DNA of 64,000 bases, from positions 124,001-188,000 of the forward strand of contig JAHBWI010000003.1 of the NCBI GenBank assembly GCA_019637075.1, written 5' to 3'. The stretch comes from Nitrospiraceae bacterium. GTDB lineage: Bacteria; Nitrospirota; Nitrospiria; Nitrospirales; Nitrospiraceae. How positions within the stretch are numbered: position 1 is the first letter of the stretch; every line of letters starts with the position of its first letter. Shown piece by piece: positions 51,015 to 59,584 of this stretch. Below the pieces are notes generated by a model that saw only the letters and a program-made list of their open reading frames with translations, made no database searches and was not told the origin of the DNA. The translations under genes and the position numbers were made by a program.

Positions 51015-51679
51015 TCCATCACCTGATTCAGGCTGGCGCGGTCGGCCGGGGTCAATCGGTAACCCTGTTCATACAGCTGGCTCATTCCCTCCATCAAGGC
51101 TTCCATTCCCCTGGATTCATGCAGCCGGTCGAAGACGGCGGTGAGGGAACGCAGGTGTGTGGCATTGCCGGTGGAAGGGTCTGAGGGAAGTTTCAGCGCC
51201 GCCAGAACGTCGTGTAGTTCGCGCGGGCTGTAGCGATTATTGTCGTCGCCGTCTCCGACGAGCGCGAACTCATAGAACGTCAGGCTCAAGGAGAGGAGCG
51301 ACTGCGTACGTTGGAAGTCCGTGCGCACCGCCTCCACGCCGCCGGGATAGGCGGCTCGGCATTCCGCCGGCTCGTCCTGCGTCAACCAGGCGTCGTAGAT
51401 GGTCTCACGATCGGGCGACCACGCGATACCTTGCACGATGGGCGGGGGAGCCTTTTTCCGTTCCTGCTGGTAGAAATAACTCAGGCAGCGGCTGGCGACA
51501 CTGAAGGCTTGCTTATCCGTGGTCGTCTGGCGCTGGATATGTCGGGTAAATTGAGCGAACACATCCACGACTTCGAAGGGGGCGGCCGACGCCGGTGCCA
51601 CTCCCCAACCCGCCGCTGCAACGGCGGTCAGGGACAGCAGCATGACGAGGGTGTGAAGGGCTCGTTGGTGCATCGTCAT
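51011..51679 (-). CDS. Hypothetical exported protein
   Basis: This is 222 residues from the ATG at 51679; the open frame runs further upstream but that part lies opposite truD and is not needed. A signal peptide (LVMLLSLTAVAAAGWGVAPASA, cleavage about 32) precedes a mature domain rich in Arg/Gln/Asp. The segment VGDGDDNNRYSPRELHDVL resembles an EF-hand-like calcium loop (D-x-D-x-N-x-Y-x-x-x-E). No family is named. It is coupled by overlap to the metallophosphoesterase gene downstream. Confidence 0.7.
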   Translation of the reverse strand: MTMHQRALHTLVMLLSLTAVAAAGWGVAPASAAPFEVVDVFAQFTRHIQRQTTTDKQAFSVASRCLSYFYQQERKKAPPPIVQGIAWSPDRETIYDAWLTQDEPAECRAAYPGGVEAVRTDFQRTQSLLSLSLTFYEFALVGDGDDNNRYSPRELHDVLAALKLPSDPSTGNATHLRSLTAVFDRLHESRGMEALMEGMSQLYEQGYRLTPADRASLNQVME

Positions 51680-51791
51680 GGTCGGGGATTGGTATGCGGC
51701 GTTGAGCAACTGTCGATAAGTATAGCACGGGCTTCGGGCCGGCCGAGCAATTTCTCTCGAGGTTCCGTCGTGCCGAGAAAGGTGGTGCCGA

Positions 51792-52847
51792 GTGGTGGCG
51801 ACGCAGTCCATGTTGGATGACACGGTTCCATACCTGACGTCCGAGGTTCCGGGGGTCGGGGGACGTATTCGCTCGGCGCCGGAAGATTTTTGCGTGGAAG
51901 AACGTCCGCTGTATTTGCCCTGCGGAACGGGTGAGCATTTGTACCTTCGTATCCGGAAACGGGGTCTGTCCACGCCGGATCTTGTGTCGATGCTCTCGTC
52001 GCGTCTGGGGATCAAGGCCCAGGGGATCGGGGTAGCCGGGCTCAAGGACGCGCAGGCGGTGACCTCACAAATGGTTTCGCTGCACGGTGTGAAGGACGAG
52101 GCCGTGGCGCGCCTGCAGCCGGACGAGCGGCTGCTTGCCGTGGAGGTGCTCGGTCGTCATCGGAATCGCTTACGGAAAGGACACCATGCCGGCAACCATT
52201 TCCGGCTGGTCATTCGGGGCGTACGGGAGTCGTGCGAAGAGGCGGTCCGGGAGATTCTGGAGGCATTGGTGCGGCGCGGTGTGCCGAACTATTTTGGTCC
52301 GCAACGGCAAGGGCGGGGGGGGGACAACTTCCGCCTCGGCGCCGAATTGCTGACGGACCCTGAGCGGCGGAAGCGCATGAGCCGGTCGAAACGCATGTGG
52401 TTCATGAACTCCTACCAATCCTTTGTCTTCAATCATATATTGGCCAAGCGCATCGATAGCCTCGACCGAGTCTTCTTGGGCGATTGGGCGATGAAGACGG
52501 ATAACGGCGCCTGCTTCCCGGTGGAACAGCCGGAGGTGGAACAACTTCGGGCCGATCGTTTTGAAATCAGCCCGACGGGCCCGTTGTTCGGATCGCGTGC
52601 TCCCTGGGCCACGGGCGTGCCGGGCGAAATCGAACGGGCGGTGGTGACGGACTTGGGCACTACGATGGAACAGTTATCTCAAGCCGGTGCAGAATGTGGA
52701 TTCCGGGGCGAGCGACGCGCCCTCCGGGTGGCTTTGAACGAGTTGGAATGGGAGCTGAAAGGCAGCGACCTGACGCTCTCATTTTGGCTCCAACCGGGAT
52801 CCTATGCGACCAGCGTGTTGAGGGAAGTGATCAAAACCGGCCCATAG
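51792..52847 (+). CDS. truD: tRNA pseudouridine synthase D
   Basis: A 351-residue protein using GTG at 51792. It has FCVEERP at the start, the catalytic Asp in GVAGLKDAQAVTSQ (Asp86), GNHFRLVIRG, and the long inserted TRUD domain with NYFGPQRQGRGGDNF, followed by the return to the core (YQSFVFNHIL, LSFWLQPGSYATSVLREV). TruD converts U13 to pseudouridine in tRNA-Glu. It is divergent from the exported protein gene at 51011. Confidence 0.93.
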   Translation: MVATQSMLDDTVPYLTSEVPGVGGRIRSAPEDFCVEERPLYLPCGTGEHLYLRIRKRGLSTPDLVSMLSSRLGIKAQGIGVAGLKDAQAVTSQMVSLHGVKDEAVARLQPDERLLAVEVLGRHRNRLRKGHHAGNHFRLVIRGVRESCEEAVREILEALVRRGVPNYFGPQRQGRGGDNFRLGAELLTDPERRKRMSRSKRMWFMNSYQSFVFNHILAKRIDSLDRVFLGDWAMKTDNGACFPVEQPEVEQLRADRFEISPTGPLFGSRAPWATGVPGEIERAVVTDLGTTMEQLSQAGAECGFRGERRALRVALNELEWELKGSDLTLSFWLQPGSYATSVLREVIKTGP

Positions 52848-52858
52848 TGCGCGCTGCG

Positions 52859-52867
52859 TGGTAGAAT
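52859..52867 (+). promoter_or_regulatory. Candidate extended -10 promoter
   Basis: TGgTAGAAT is an extended -10 element (TGn plus TAGAAT, 5 of 6) 52 bp before the start of the ornithine-cyclodeaminase-family gene. No clear -35 is seen. An AAGAAAGGAGC ribosome-binding site follows at 52903-52917. Confidence 0.35.
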
Positions 52868-52919
52868 CTATTCACGTTCCCCCTGTTGAGTCGAGAGTTA
52901 CCTGAAGAAAGGAGCTCTC

Positions 52920-54164
52920 ATGTCCCAATCACAAGAAATGGTCCTCCTGGAGGGCCACATCATCGATTCGTTGATCCTGGCCAAAGTTCTGGACACGATC
53001 CTGATGATGGGCGGCTCATTCGATCTCAATCACGTGACGATCGGCGCCACGAGGGAAGCTCCTTCGGAAGCCCGGATTACCGTGCGCGCCCCATCCGGAC
53101 GGCTGCTCTCCGATATTCTCCGCGCCATCCAGCCCCACGGCGCGACGGTGGAAGGTGAAGGGGATTGCCGTTTCGAACCGGCTCCCGCCGCGGGGGTATT
53201 TCCCGAGCAGTTCTATGCGACGACACATTTGCCGACGCAGATACGGCTCGAGGGCGAATGGGTCGAAGTGGAGGCCATGGAAATGGACCTCGGTATTTGT
53301 ATCGATCCTGCCAGGAGCCGCGCCCGAACGGTGCCGATGGGGGAGGTGAAGGCAGGAGACCTCATCGTGACCGGTCGTGAAGGGATCAGGGTCGTCCCGC
53401 TTGAGCGCCCCAGGGAACGGGATGTCTTCAGCTTCATGCAGTCGGTGGTATCGGCGGAACGACCGCATCAGCCGGTGGTGGCGGACATTGCGCGAAGAAT
53501 GCAGGACCTGCGAGAGCGGCACCGAGCCGGGCAGCGGGGAGGGAAGGTGTTGGTGGCGGGGGGGCCGGCGATCGTCCACGGCGGCGGGCGGGAGTCGCTC
53601 ACCTGGCTGATTGAGCAGGGGTTTGTGCAAGTGTTGTTTTGCGGTAACGCGTTGGCGGCGCATGACATGGAGGCGGATGTGTATGGGACGTCGCTGGGCT
53701 ACGGCCTTTCGGCAGGCCGCTCGGTGCCTCATGGCCACGAACATCACTTGCGGACGATCAATCGTATCCGTGCGATCGGCGGTATCCGGGAGGCGGTCAC
53801 CACGGGCCTCATCAAGCATGGAATCATGGCGGCCTGCGTGCGGCACGATGTGGATGTGGTGATGGCGGGCACGATCCGCGACGATGGCCCGTTGCCGGGA
53901 GTGATCACCGACTCCGTGGAGGCACAGCGTGCGATGCGAGCGGCCGTGCCGGGAATCGGATTGGCGCTGCTGATCGCATCCACCCTCCATGCCGTAGCAA
54001 CGGGCAATCTGTTGCCGGCGACCGTGCCGACTGTGTGCGTTGACGTGAATCCCGCCGTTCCGACCAAGCTTGCAGACCGAGGCAGCTTTCAGGCCGTCGG
54101 TTTGGTGATGGACGCCGCGTCGTTTTTGACTGAGTTGGCGCGTGAATTGGGGTGGCGTCCATGA
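52920..54164 (+). CDS. LOR/SDH-region (TIGR00300) protein, ornithine cyclodeaminase-like
   Basis: A 414-residue protein. Two parts are visible: an N-terminal domain (about 1-195) and a Rossmann-like NAD-binding region (about 200-414) with VLVAGGPAIVHGGG, FCGNALAAHDMEADVYG and the conserved HGHEHHLRTINRIRAIGGI and ACVRHDVDVVMAGTIRDDGPLPG. This is the same family as the C-terminal half of cyanobacterial AgrE and of archaeal ornithine cyclodeaminases, which turn ornithine into proline and ammonia. The next gene overlaps it by 4 bp and matches the other half of AgrE. Confidence 0.85.
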   Translation: MSQSQEMVLLEGHIIDSLILAKVLDTILMMGGSFDLNHVTIGATREAPSEARITVRAPSGRLLSDILRAIQPHGATVEGEGDCRFEPAPAAGVFPEQFYATTHLPTQIRLEGEWVEVEAMEMDLGICIDPARSRARTVPMGEVKAGDLIVTGREGIRVVPLERPRERDVFSFMQSVVSAERPHQPVVADIARRMQDLRERHRAGQRGGKVLVAGGPAIVHGGGRESLTWLIEQGFVQVLFCGNALAAHDMEADVYGTSLGYGLSAGRSVPHGHEHHLRTINRIRAIGGIREAVTTGLIKHGIMAACVRHDVDVVMAGTIRDDGPLPGVITDSVEAQRAMRAAVPGIGLALLIASTLHAVATGNLLPATVPTVCVDVNPAVPTKLADRGSFQAVGLVMDAASFLTELARELGWRP

Positions 54165-54961
54165 GTCGTCTGCTGGTGTGCCCTCCCGATTATTTCAGTA
54201 TCGACTATGAGATCAATCCTTGGATGCGTCGGGCCAACGCCGTCAATCCGGAGGAGGCCGTGCGGCAGTGGCATGGTTTGATGGAAGTGCTGGAAGGGGT
54301 GGTGGGCGCTGCCGTTGAGCGGATGGCTCCTGTCCAAGGCCTGCCGGATTTGGTCTTCACGGCAAATGCCGGTGTCGTTGTCGGGCGTAAGGCCGTGATC
54401 AGTCGATTTCGTCACCCGGAGCGTCGGCGCGAAGAAACCCATTTTGCCGCATGGTTCACGCAGCACGGGTATGAGGTGCTCACGCTGGATCCGCAGTTCT
54501 ATTTCGAAGGTGCTGGAGATTTACTCGGTTTTCCCGACCGGTGGTTCGGCGGCTATCGTCAGCGGTCCGACATTCGAGCCTTTCCCCACATCGGCGAGCT
54601 GTTCAAGAAAGAAATCATTCCGCTCGAATTGGTGGACGGGCGCTTCTACCATCTCGACACGTGCTTCTGTCCCTTGAGCGGAGGAGAACTTCTGTATTTT
54701 CCATCGGCGTTCGATCCCTATGCGCAGAAGGCGATCATGGAACAGATTCCGGACCGCCGTCGCTTGGCGGTGCCGGAGGAAGAAGCCTTGCGGTTTGCCT
54801 GCAACGCAGTCTGCGTCGGCAAGCATGTCGTCCTTCCTGCCGGATGCCCTCGTACGATGGACCTCTTGGATCGTGCCGGGTATATGCCTCACCCCACGCC
54901 GCTGGATGAGTTCATGAAGTCCGGTGGTTCCGCCAAGTGCCTCACCCTCGCACTCGATTAG
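54161..54961 (+). CDS. Arginine dihydrolase-like guanidino-group-modifying enzyme (ArgZ/AgrE N-domain type)
   Basis: This is 266 residues from the ATG that overlaps the previous stop (ATGA). The fold is the pentein (arginine deiminase/dihydrolase/DDAH) type: INPWM (Asn19), PDLVFTANAG (Asn69), FEGAGDLLG, YHLDTCFCPL with catalytic His164, and the nucleophile Cys260 in GGSAKCLTLAL near the C-terminus. The TANAG asparagine and the fit to ArgZ-type enzymes suggest hydrolysis of arginine to ornithine, two ammonia and CO2, rather than to citrulline. Activity is inferred. Confidence 0.82.
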   Translation: MSRLLVCPPDYFSIDYEINPWMRRANAVNPEEAVRQWHGLMEVLEGVVGAAVERMAPVQGLPDLVFTANAGVVVGRKAVISRFRHPERRREETHFAAWFTQHGYEVLTLDPQFYFEGAGDLLGFPDRWFGGYRQRSDIRAFPHIGELFKKEIIPLELVDGRFYHLDTCFCPLSGGELLYFPSAFDPYAQKAIMEQIPDRRRLAVPEEEALRFACNAVCVGKHVVLPAGCPRTMDLLDRAGYMPHPTPLDEFMKSGGSAKCLTLALD

Positions 54962-55102
54962 GCCAAACCCCTCGCCTCCACAACGTTTCTGTGCTGGAGA
55001 ACACCTTTCAGAACTTTCTCATCATGAGCGCAAGAGGGCCTGCAGAATAGGCGGCGCTCCTCGAGCATCGCCGCCGGCGGTGGCTCGAAGTGTTGGGTAG
55101 GA

Positions 55103-55462
55103 CTATGCTTTGGTTCGAAAGAGAAACGACAGATACAAGCCGGCGATGGCGGTCGTCGTGAGTTCGATCGTGAGGAGCATGCGGCTGACGATGGCATCCG
55201 GTTGTGGAGGAGACAGGATGAACCGAAAACCGAGAAAGGCGGCCGGCTGCGAGGGAGGGCTCTCCCAGGGGGGAAAGACTAGAGCAACCAGTAGAAGGCC
55301 GACCATTCCATAAAGGATGTTGATGTTGAGCTGCTCCTTCTCCTTCCCTGTTCCGGGTCTCAGGGCGGCCTGCGGCGGTGAGCCATCGAGCGCCCGGCCG
55401 CATTGCGTGCAGAATCGGTTGATCTCGGGGAGGTCGTGTCCGCAGGAAGGACAGGGCTTCAT
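55103..55462 (-). CDS. Zinc-ribbon membrane protein
   Basis: A 119-residue protein. The N-terminal zinc ribbon (MKPCPSCGHDLPEINRFCTQCGRALDG) is followed by a polar linker and two hydrophobic segments (ILYGMVGLLLVALVF and TIELTTTAIAGLYLSFLF). It has the same head-plus-helices layout as the DUF2628 protein at 9429 but lacks the DUF2628 motif. The function is unknown; it is probably an inner-membrane protein. It is convergent with the arginine module and divergent from gpsA. Confidence 0.7.
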   Translation of the reverse strand: MKPCPSCGHDLPEINRFCTQCGRALDGSPPQAALRPGTGKEKEQLNINILYGMVGLLLVALVFPPWESPPSQPAAFLGFRFILSPPQPDAIVSRMLLTIELTTTAIAGLYLSFLFRTKA

Positions 55463-55538
55463 AGTGGTCCTTTGATTGAGGGCATTAGCCTATCCTGTGG
55501 TGAGTCGGATTTCCAGTGGGCTCTGTGGGGCCGCTTCG

Positions 55539-55568
55539 TTGACACATCCGAAAAGGCGTTTCTATAAT
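55539..55568 (+). promoter_or_regulatory. Consensus sigma-70 promoter of gpsA-larB
   Basis: A perfect TTGACA (55539-55544) and a perfect TATAAT (55563-55568) separated by 18 bp, about 70 bp before the gpsA start. Both hexamers match consensus, which is rare in this G+C-rich DNA and suggests strong constitutive expression. Confidence 0.75.
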
Positions 55569-55582
55569 TCGCCGCAACGAGA

Positions 55583-55602
55583 TCGCTGCGGGGTCGCAGC
55601 GA
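55583..55602 (+). promoter_or_regulatory. Hairpin at the 5-prime end of the gpsA leader
   Basis: TCGCTGCG-gggt-CGCAGCGA is a perfect 8-bp stem with a tetraloop that begins about 8 nt after the predicted transcription start. It could stabilise the mRNA or act as a leader signal. Confidence 0.5.
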
Positions 55603-55636
55603 ACAACCGGCCATACGGCCCTGAGGGGTGGGTGAC

Positions 55637-56659
55637 GTGAGCAGATCAATGCCGACGGTCGCGGTGATTGGTGCGGGAGCTTGGGGAACTGCCCTGGCCG
55701 CCCACCTGGCTGCAAAGCCCGTGGCGGTCCGCCTCTGGGCGTATGAGAAGGAAGTCGTGGAGTCGATCACGCGCGACCGCGAAAACCGGATGTTTTTATC
55801 AGGGGTGCCGTTACCGGAGACATTGTCCGCCACCGGCTCCTTGCACGACGCGGTGACCGGGGCCGATGCCTTGGTGTTTGCCGTGCCATCTCACGTCGCG
55901 CGTCGGGTACTGCGCCAGCTGGCGTCCGTCATGACCGAGCCGATGCCGTTCATCAGCGCCACCAAGGGGATCGAAGAGGACACCCTCGCCCTGATGACAC
56001 AGGTGATGACCGAGGAACTTCCGCCGTCGATCCATCCTTTTCTCATGGTGCTCTCGGGCCCCAGTTTCGCGGCAGAAGTGAGCGCGCGTAAGCCCACGGT
56101 CGTTTGCCTCGCCGGCGGCAATGCAGAGGCCGTGAAGCAGATCCAGGGTCTATTCATGACGCCGACGTTTCGCGTCTACGCGGATGACGATCTCATCGGC
56201 GTGCAACTCGGCGGGGCATTGAAGAACGTGATGGCAGTGGCGGCCGGGGTCGTGGACGGTCTGGGGTTAGGCCACAATGCTCGCGCCGCCTTGATCACGC
56301 GCGGACTGGCGGAAATGATCAGGTTGGGGTCGGCGATGGGCGCGGACCCGCGGACGTTCTACGGACTGTCCGGTGTCGGGGATCTGATCCTGACTTGCAC
56401 GGGGGCGCTCAGCCGCAACCATTCGGTCGGGGTGCGGCTTGGACAGGGCGAGCGGTTGGAAGCGATTCTAGCCAGCATGCATGCCGTGGCCGAAGGGGTA
56501 CGCACTGCAAAGGCCGCGCTCGGCTTGGCGAGGCGTCACGGCGTGGAGATGCCGATCGCGCAGGAGATTAATGCAGTGCTTTTCGAAGGGAAATCCTGCC
56601 GCCAAGCGGTCGGGGACCTCATGGAGCGGGAAGCCAAGGGAGAAAAGGGAATCGCGTGA
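55637..56659 (+). CDS. gpsA: Glycerol-3-phosphate dehydrogenase [NAD(P)+]
   Basis: This is 340 residues from the GTG at 55637, chosen for its GAGGGG site 8 nt upstream; GTG at 55628 and ATG at 55649 are alternatives. It has the nucleotide-binding VAVIGAGAWGTAL motif, SATKGIEEDT, SGPSFAAEV, and the substrate/active-site GALKNVMAVAAGVVDGLGLG and SGVGDLILTC blocks. It makes sn-glycerol 3-phosphate for membrane lipids. It overlaps larB by 4 bp. Confidence 0.95.
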   Translation: MSRSMPTVAVIGAGAWGTALAAHLAAKPVAVRLWAYEKEVVESITRDRENRMFLSGVPLPETLSATGSLHDAVTGADALVFAVPSHVARRVLRQLASVMTEPMPFISATKGIEEDTLALMTQVMTEELPPSIHPFLMVLSGPSFAAEVSARKPTVVCLAGGNAEAVKQIQGLFMTPTFRVYADDDLIGVQLGGALKNVMAVAAGVVDGLGLGHNARAALITRGLAEMIRLGSAMGADPRTFYGLSGVGDLILTCTGALSRNHSVGVRLGQGERLEAILASMHAVAEGVRTAKAALGLARRHGVEMPIAQEINAVLFEGKSCRQAVGDLMEREAKGEKGIA

Positions 56660-57498
56660 ACCAGGAACAACTGACGTCATTGCTGGAGCAAGTTCGCGAG
56701 GGATCGCTGGATATTTCGGATGCCCTGCGGCGGTTGCGCACGCTGCCCTATGAGAATTTGGGGTTTGCCTCGCTGGACCACCATCGCGTCTTGCGGCAGG
56801 GTTTCCCGGAAGTCATCTTTTGCGAAGGGAAGACTGAACGGCAGGTGGTGGCGATCGCCCGAACGCTGCTGAGCAAGAATGACTCGTTGTTGGCGACCAG
56901 AGTCGATCGATCGGTCGCGAAGGCGCTGCTTCGGCTGGAGAAGCAGGCTGTCTACCACGAGTCGGCACGCGTGGTGTCGATCGCATCGCCGAAACAAGTG
57001 CGAAAGGGGTCGGTGCTGATCGTGACGGCAGGCACCGCCGATATTCCTGTGGCGGAAGAGGCGAGGGTGACCGCGGAAACGATGGGCAGCTACACCGAAA
57101 CCCTGTATGACGTCGGTGTGGCCGGTCTCCATCGCCTGCTTGGCCAGCAGGATCGTCTGCATGACGCACGCGTGTTGGTCGTGGCCGCCGGGATGGACGG
57201 GGTCTTGCCGAGTGTCGTCGGGGGCTTGGTCCGTCAGCCGGTTGTGGCGGTTCCGACCAGTCGAGGGTATGGAGCCCATTTCGGCGGGCTGGCTGCTCTC
57301 TTGACCATGCTGAATTCCTGTGCGGCCGGCGTCGCGGTGATGAACATCGACAACGGGTTCGGTGCGGGGTGTTTGGCCCACCGGATCAACATGGTGGGAG
57401 AGGAGACTGTCGGCCCGGGGAGCGAAGAAGCCGTCGGCGTTCGGCGATCAGCCGGCCGAGCGGGTGCCAAGAGGCGGCTCGGAAAATCTCAGCGCTGA
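56656..57498 (+). CDS. larB: Nickel pincer cofactor biosynthesis protein LarB
   Basis: A 280-residue protein with an AIR-carboxylase (PurE)-like domain. It has the N-terminal ALRRLRTLPYENLGFASLDHHR region, FCEGKTERQVV, and the conserved C-terminal VVAAGMDGVLPSVVGG, VPTSRGYGAHFGGLAALLTMLNSC, VMNIDNGFGAG blocks that distinguish LarB from PurE. LarB carboxylates and hydrolyses nicotinic acid adenine dinucleotide as the first step of the nickel pincer cofactor used by lactate racemase. A C-terminal basic tail of about 25 residues is extra. It is co-transcribed with gpsA. Confidence 0.93.
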   Translation: MNQEQLTSLLEQVREGSLDISDALRRLRTLPYENLGFASLDHHRVLRQGFPEVIFCEGKTERQVVAIARTLLSKNDSLLATRVDRSVAKALLRLEKQAVYHESARVVSIASPKQVRKGSVLIVTAGTADIPVAEEARVTAETMGSYTETLYDVGVAGLHRLLGQQDRLHDARVLVVAAGMDGVLPSVVGGLVRQPVVAVPTSRGYGAHFGGLAALLTMLNSCAAGVAVMNIDNGFGAGCLAHRINMVGEETVGPGSEEAVGVRRSAGRAGAKRRLGKSQR

Positions 57499-57544
57499 GC
57501 CCTGATGATTGGGGGCCCTCCTCAAGAGTCGGCAGGCCCGACCG

Positions 57545-58114
57545 TCATTTCACCGCGAAGGTCCCGCGCTTCGGCCAGGACAGCATCTGCGTACGCTGGC
57601 CCTTGTCTCCGTTGCTCAGCAGTTTGGCCCGCACTTCATATTCATAGGGGCCTGGCGGCGCGGGCAGTTTGTTGTGATCCAACCCATCCCAGACCAACTC
57701 GATCTGCACCTGCTTCGGCAGGGCATCTGCCGACCCGCTGTTGTGCCCGACCGACTGGTGGGCGTGGATCGGTTGGCGGTCTGAGAGGAACCGCAACGAG
57801 GTCATGGAGGGGGAGGTGAGGAGTGCGGACACTTCGAGCATCAGGGTCTCATCGACTTCCTTCGGCAACTGAATTCTGGCGGAAAAATGAAAAGGCCCTG
57901 AATTGGGATGGTACGGAATCGGGGAGGCGTGCAGTTCCAGGATCTTGAGCTCGGGCTCCGGTCTCGGCACGGTTTTCTGCTTGGTCTTCGCGAGGGCATC
58001 CTGGCCTGGTGCGAACAGGACCGTCAGAATCCCGGCCACCAGGATAAGCAGGGGAAGCCAGCGGCCTGCTGGGATCGGGATTGAGTCGATGCCGGCGGTC
58101 TTTGAGTTGGTCAT
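57545..58114 (-). CDS. Hypothetical exported or membrane-anchored protein
   Basis: This is 189 residues from the ATG at 58114; a longer frame to 58195 adds 27 residues without hydrophobic character. One N-terminal hydrophobic segment (LPLLILVAGILTVLFAPG) is followed by a KTKQK linker and a beta-rich domain with an apparent Ig-like pattern (FHFSARIQLPK, PYEYEVRAKLLSNG). I do not recognise the family. It lies on the opposite strand between larB and larC and interrupts them. Confidence 0.6.
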   Translation of the reverse strand: MTNSKTAGIDSIPIPAGRWLPLLILVAGILTVLFAPGQDALAKTKQKTVPRPEPELKILELHASPIPYHPNSGPFHFSARIQLPKEVDETLMLEVSALLTSPSMTSLRFLSDRQPIHAHQSVGHNSGSADALPKQVQIELVWDGLDHNKLPAPPGPYEYEVRAKLLSNGDKGQRTQMLSWPKRGTFAVK

Positions 58115-58290
58115 GCGGGTCGCTGTTTGCTCGTAGATCGCTTGGCTGAGGCGATAGGTGTCACGTATTGATCGGGGATAACATAGCGTTCGCACGCTGT
58201 CAACGAATGAGCGGAATGATTGCCGTCCGGAAACGGGTCCGGTAAGATGCCGACTCGCTTTTAGGGAATCTGAAGCGGGAGCCTATCTCT

Positions 58291-59496
58291 GTGCGATTGC
58301 ATTTTGACTGCTTCTCCGGGGTCAGCGGAGACATGATTCTCGGCTCGCTCGTGGATGTCGGATTGCCCTTCAATCGCCTGGTCCGAGGATTGAAGGCGTT
58401 GCCCGTCGAAGGGTTCCGCCTGCGACGGAGTGCCGTGATGCGCGGAGCGCTGGCCGCGACCAAAGTGGATGTCGATATCACCAAGGGATTCGGCACGCCT
58501 TTGACCGTAGCGCAGATCAGACGGATTCTGAACAAGAGCACGCTCCCGACTCCGGTGAAGGAAAAAAGTCAGGCGGTTTTCGATCTGTTGGCCCAAGCCG
58601 AGGGGAAGGCTCACCGAGTGGATCCGCACCATGTCCATTTCCATGAGGTCGGGGTCATCGACTCCTTCGTGGACGTCGTCGGCGGCGTCTTGGGACTTCA
58701 TCTCTTGGGCGCGGACCGCATCACAGCGTCCCCGATCAATGTCGGGTCGGGGACCGTGCAATCCGCCCACGGTTCCTTGCCCGTGCCCGGCCCGGCTGTG
58801 GCGGCTCTGGCTGCCGGACTGCCGATCTATGTCGATGGCCCGGCGCGTGAACTGGCGACGCCGACCGGGGTCGCGCTCCTGAAGACGATGGCGCAGGAGT
58901 TCCGCGGGTTGCCGCCGATGCAAGTGCGGAACGTTGGGTATGGTGCCGGTACCGCCGATCCCCACCATTGGCCCAATGTTCTTCGAGTCTTCGTCGGCGA
59001 CGAGGAGCCGGACTCTCAGGCATCGAGCGATACGATCGTTGAACTGCAGACGAACATCGACGACTTGAATCCGCAGGTCTATGAGTCGGTCTTCGAGCAA
59101 GTGTTTGCCGCCGGCGCCCTGGATGCGACCCTGACTCCGGTGACGATGAAAAAGGGACGTCCGGGTATCGTCCTGTCGGTCCTTGTGCCGCGGGAGAAGG
59201 TGGAGCCGGTGCTGGGTATTGTGTTCGCGGAGACGACGGCCCTCGGCATCCGCCTGGCGGATGTCCGGCGTCGGATCCTGCCCCGCCGGTTCGAAACGGT
59301 GTCCCTGCGCGGGGGATTGGTGCGGATCAAACTGGGAATGGCCAAGGCCGGCCGAACCAAGGCCGCGCCGGAGTATGAAGACTGCCGACGAATCGCGGAA
59401 CGGACTGGGCGTCCGGTGAAAGACATCCTCGAGGAGGCCGTCGTGGCCTATCGGCAGGGAGTCTCCGAGAAGGCAAAAGTACGAAGGACAAAGTAG
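58291..59496 (+). CDS. larC: Nickel pincer cofactor biosynthesis protein LarC
   Basis: A 401-residue protein from the GTG at 58291. It has the opening HFDCFSGVSGDMILG, the HHVHFHEVGVIDSFVDVVG metal-binding His cluster, TPTGVALLKT and the C-terminal VELQTNIDDLNPQ, VTMKKGRPG and EDCRRIAERTGRPVKDI blocks. LarC inserts nickel into the pincer cofactor. In some organisms it is split by a programmed frameshift; here it is a single uninterrupted gene. The LarB and LarC genes lie 792 bp apart. Confidence 0.95.
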   Translation: MRLHFDCFSGVSGDMILGSLVDVGLPFNRLVRGLKALPVEGFRLRRSAVMRGALAATKVDVDITKGFGTPLTVAQIRRILNKSTLPTPVKEKSQAVFDLLAQAEGKAHRVDPHHVHFHEVGVIDSFVDVVGGVLGLHLLGADRITASPINVGSGTVQSAHGSLPVPGPAVAALAAGLPIYVDGPARELATPTGVALLKTMAQEFRGLPPMQVRNVGYGAGTADPHHWPNVLRVFVGDEEPDSQASSDTIVELQTNIDDLNPQVYESVFEQVFAAGALDATLTPVTMKKGRPGIVLSVLVPREKVEPVLGIVFAETTALGIRLADVRRRILPRRFETVSLRGGLVRIKLGMAKAGRTKAAPEYEDCRRIAERTGRPVKDILEEAVVAYRQGVSEKAKVRRTK

Positions 59497-59584
59497 CAGT
59501 GCCGTGCGCAAAAGGCGAGGCTAATTTCGGGAGCAATGCGAACGACATGGGACGAGTCATGATTCGTGCGAGTGACGGGCGAGG

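Noticed and set aside
53016-53990. 324-codon minus-strand open frame opposite the ornithine-cyclodeaminase-like gene
   Set aside because: It lies wholly opposite a gene with clear family motifs; no start signal.
54958-55197. 79-codon minus-strand open frame downstream of the arginine dihydrolase-like gene
   Set aside because: It overlaps the end of the 55103-55462 gene in another frame and has a Ser/Arg/Pro-rich composition without motifs.
58261-59511. 416-codon open frame on the minus strand across larC
   Set aside because: It is an antisense shadow caused by high G+C; larC on the plus strand has all family motifs and explains the region.
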